NCBI GenBank assembly: GCA_002373085.1
Contig: DFJP01000010.1
Span: 1-15,345, forward strand
DNA length: 15,345 nucleotides
Source: Caryophanales bacterium UBA3668
Lineage (GTDB): Bacteria; Bacillota_I; Bacilli_A; RFN20; CAG-826
Direction of reading: 5' to 3'
A program made the position numbers and the translations under genes. Position 1 is the stretch's first letter. Each line of letters begins with the position of its first letter. The notes beneath the pieces are model-generated. The model ran no database searches. It saw nothing but the letters and a program-made list of their open reading frames with translations, and had not been told where the DNA came from. Below are positions 14,176-15,345 of this stretch, in pieces.

Positions 14176-14976
14176 CTATATTTTATATTTTTTGTTATAG
14201 ATTTTTAACAAATTCTCAATAAGAGAGAGTCTAGTTAGTAAACCAACTCCTCCAGGGACTGGAGTTTGAAGTTTCACTGGTAAATTAGGAACAGCGTCTC
14301 CATGGAGGCCTGTTTCATCTCGAGAAATGCCAACATCAACAATGATGGCGCTTTCTTTATATTTATAATTTTCGTTGAGGAAGAATTGTCTTCCAATAGC
14401 AATAACAATGATATCAGCGTGAGCAATATAGAAGGCCATATCATCTTTAGATGTTTTAGAATGCACAACAGTGACATTGCAGTTTTCTTTTAAAAGAAGT
14501 TTCGCCATTGGTTTACCAACGATATTGCTTCTTCCAATCACTAAAGCATTAAGACCTTGCATAGCAATATTTTCAGCGTGTAAATAATCGATGATACCTT
14601 GTGGGGTACATGGATTAAGTTCGCTTAATGGATGAAATCCATCAACATCTTTTTTAGGAGAAACTGCAAGTTTAATCTTTTCTTCGTTAATTTGCTTTGG
14701 AAGTGGCATTTGAACGATAAAAGCATCAACTTCATCATCGTTATTTAAATCATCGATGAGACTTAATAAAGTCTCTTCAGTAGTGTCGATTGGGAGTTTA
14801 ATTAATTCTCCGTTAATTCCAAGCTCTGCACAGTCTTTGAGTTTGCCTTTAACATAAGCGTTACTAGCTTGATCTTCATTGATTTGGACAATAACTAAAT
14901 GAGGTTTAATTTTTAAACCTTCGACATAATTTTTTATTTCTATTTTGCGAGATGCAATATATTCCTTAATTGTCAT
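14176..14976 (-). CDS. folD: Methylenetetrahydrofolate dehydrogenase/cyclohydrolase FolD
   Basis: A 266-residue bifunctional FolD, slightly shorter than the usual 280. It converts 5,10-methylene-THF to 10-formyl-THF in two steps using NADP. Visible: Tyr41 and catalytic Lys45 in SNAYVKGKLK, QMPLPKQI (89-96), KKDVDGFHP (108-116), PCTPQGI (122-128), the nucleotide-binding VIGRSNIVGKPMAKLLL (146-162), VHSKT (171-175) and TPVPGGVGLLT (238-248).

The ATG at 14976 is chosen because the family begins near here. A longer reading to 15039 would extend deep into the deaminase gene. The chosen start overlaps the deaminase stop by 11 bases, so the two are probably coupled. The product supplies formyl groups for purine synthesis and sets the methylene-THF pool used by thymidylate synthase, which fits its dCMP deaminase neighbour. 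Confidence 0.95.
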   Translation of the reverse strand: MTIKEYIASRKIEIKNYVEGLKIKPHLVIVQINEDQASNAYVKGKLKDCAELGINGELIKLPIDTTEETLLSLIDDLNNDDEVDAFIVQMPLPKQINEEKIKLAVSPKKDVDGFHPLSELNPCTPQGIIDYLHAENIAMQGLNALVIGRSNIVGKPMAKLLLKENCNVTVVHSKTSKDDMAFYIAHADIIVIAIGRQFFLNENYKYKESAIIVDVGISRDETGLHGDAVPNLPVKLQTPVPGGVGLLTRLSLIENLLKIYNKKYKI

Positions 14977-15345
14977 CTTTCTTAATAACCTTGATATCGA
15001 CGCTTTGTCCTTCGAAATGACGGAGTTTGACGCCGGCAAGTTCTAACATTTTTCTACTTGCGATGAAAATAGTTTGGTCAGCGTATTTATCATTAAGATA
15101 AACGATTTCTTTGATACCGGTTTGAATGACTGCTTTAGCGCATTCATTGCATGGGAATAAAGTCACATAAAGAGTTGCTCCTTTAAGAGTTCCTCCCATT
15201 TGGGTATTTAAGATGGCGTTAAATTCGGCGTGGCAGACATATAAATATTTAGAATCTAAGCCTTCTCCTCTATTCCAGGAGAGCTTTTCTTCATCAATTT
15301 GACGTGGCATGCCATTATAGCCAATAGAAATAACTTTGTTATCTG
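14966..15345 (-). CDS. dCMP deaminase (ComEB type), 5' end outside the window
   Basis: A zinc-dependent cytidine deaminase-fold enzyme that fits deoxycytidylate deaminase: dCMP to dUMP, the substrate of thymidylate synthase. The frame is open to the window end. It reads DNKVISIGYNG before the first internal Met at 15310, so that Met is not the start. Motifs: GYNGMPR, then KLSW-R-GE, then CHAEFNAIL with the zinc His and catalytic Glu, then PCNECAKAVIQTGI with the two zinc Cys. The usual spacing is kept. About 126 residues are visible of an expected 150-160.

It is upstream of, and overlaps, folD. Confidence 0.9.
   Translation of the reverse strand, partial: DNKVISIGYNGMPRQIDEEKLSWNRGEGLDSKYLYVCHAEFNAILNTQMGGTLKGATLYVTLFPCNECAKAVIQTGIKEIVYLNDKYADQTIFIASRKMLELAGVKLRHFEGQSVDIKVIKKDDN

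Overview
The window looks like a chromosome segment from an uncultured, low-GC, gut-type member of the Bacilli/Firmicutes (Erysipelotrichia- or Tenericutes-like). The reasons are AT-rich sequence, AGGAG-type ribosome binding sites, TTGACA/TATAAT-like promoters, hairpin-plus-U terminators, a FakAB/PlsX phospholipid operon and a ComEB-type dCMP deaminase. The standard code fits, with Trp as TGG. None of the 15 visible gene ends uses TGA (7 TAA, 8 TAG). The genus cannot be named from sequence alone.

Region 1 (1-1390, + strand) has no protein gene. It holds the 3' end of one large structured RNA (1-182) and then a complete second copy of about 1.07 kb (about 266-1340) with its own promoter and terminator. 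The complete copy contains three homologous modules of 250-254 nt (A 338-590, B 653-902, C 978-1231). The same helices recur in each module with compensatory base changes. This is the most interesting object in the window. It resembles the ROOL and GOLLD classes in size and complexity, but I cannot match it to a named family by eye.

Region 2 (1420-3029, +) is a secreted or membrane-anchored endonuclease I-family protein with a Big_2-like domain, a C-terminal membrane segment and a Lys-rich tail. Its reading frame is broken by an apparent one-base deletion near 1653-1669. Region 3 (3211-5031, -) is a lipoprotein built from five repeats of about 110-128 residues, function unknown.

Region 4 (5251-10353, -) is a compact operon read fakA, plsX, acpP, fakB, then a PlsC-like acyltransferase with a zinc ribbon. 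Together these would phosphorylate exogenous fatty acids, exchange acyl groups between acyl-phosphate and acyl-ACP, and esterify them into phospholipid. An imperfect inverted repeat lies at the predicted transcription start. A seven-helix membrane protein of unknown function lies upstream of it (10492-11154, -).

Region 5 (11310-12306, +) has three small membrane-protein genes: a DUF1294 protein, a 79-residue protein, and a 27-residue hydrophobic peptide preceded by a near-perfect Shine-Dalgarno sequence. Region 6 (12365-15345, -) is a tightly packed nucleotide and one-carbon operon read dCMP deaminase (cut by the window end), folD, nucleoside hydrolase, ribokinase. The last two act in series: nucleoside to base plus ribose, then ribose to ribose-5-phosphate.
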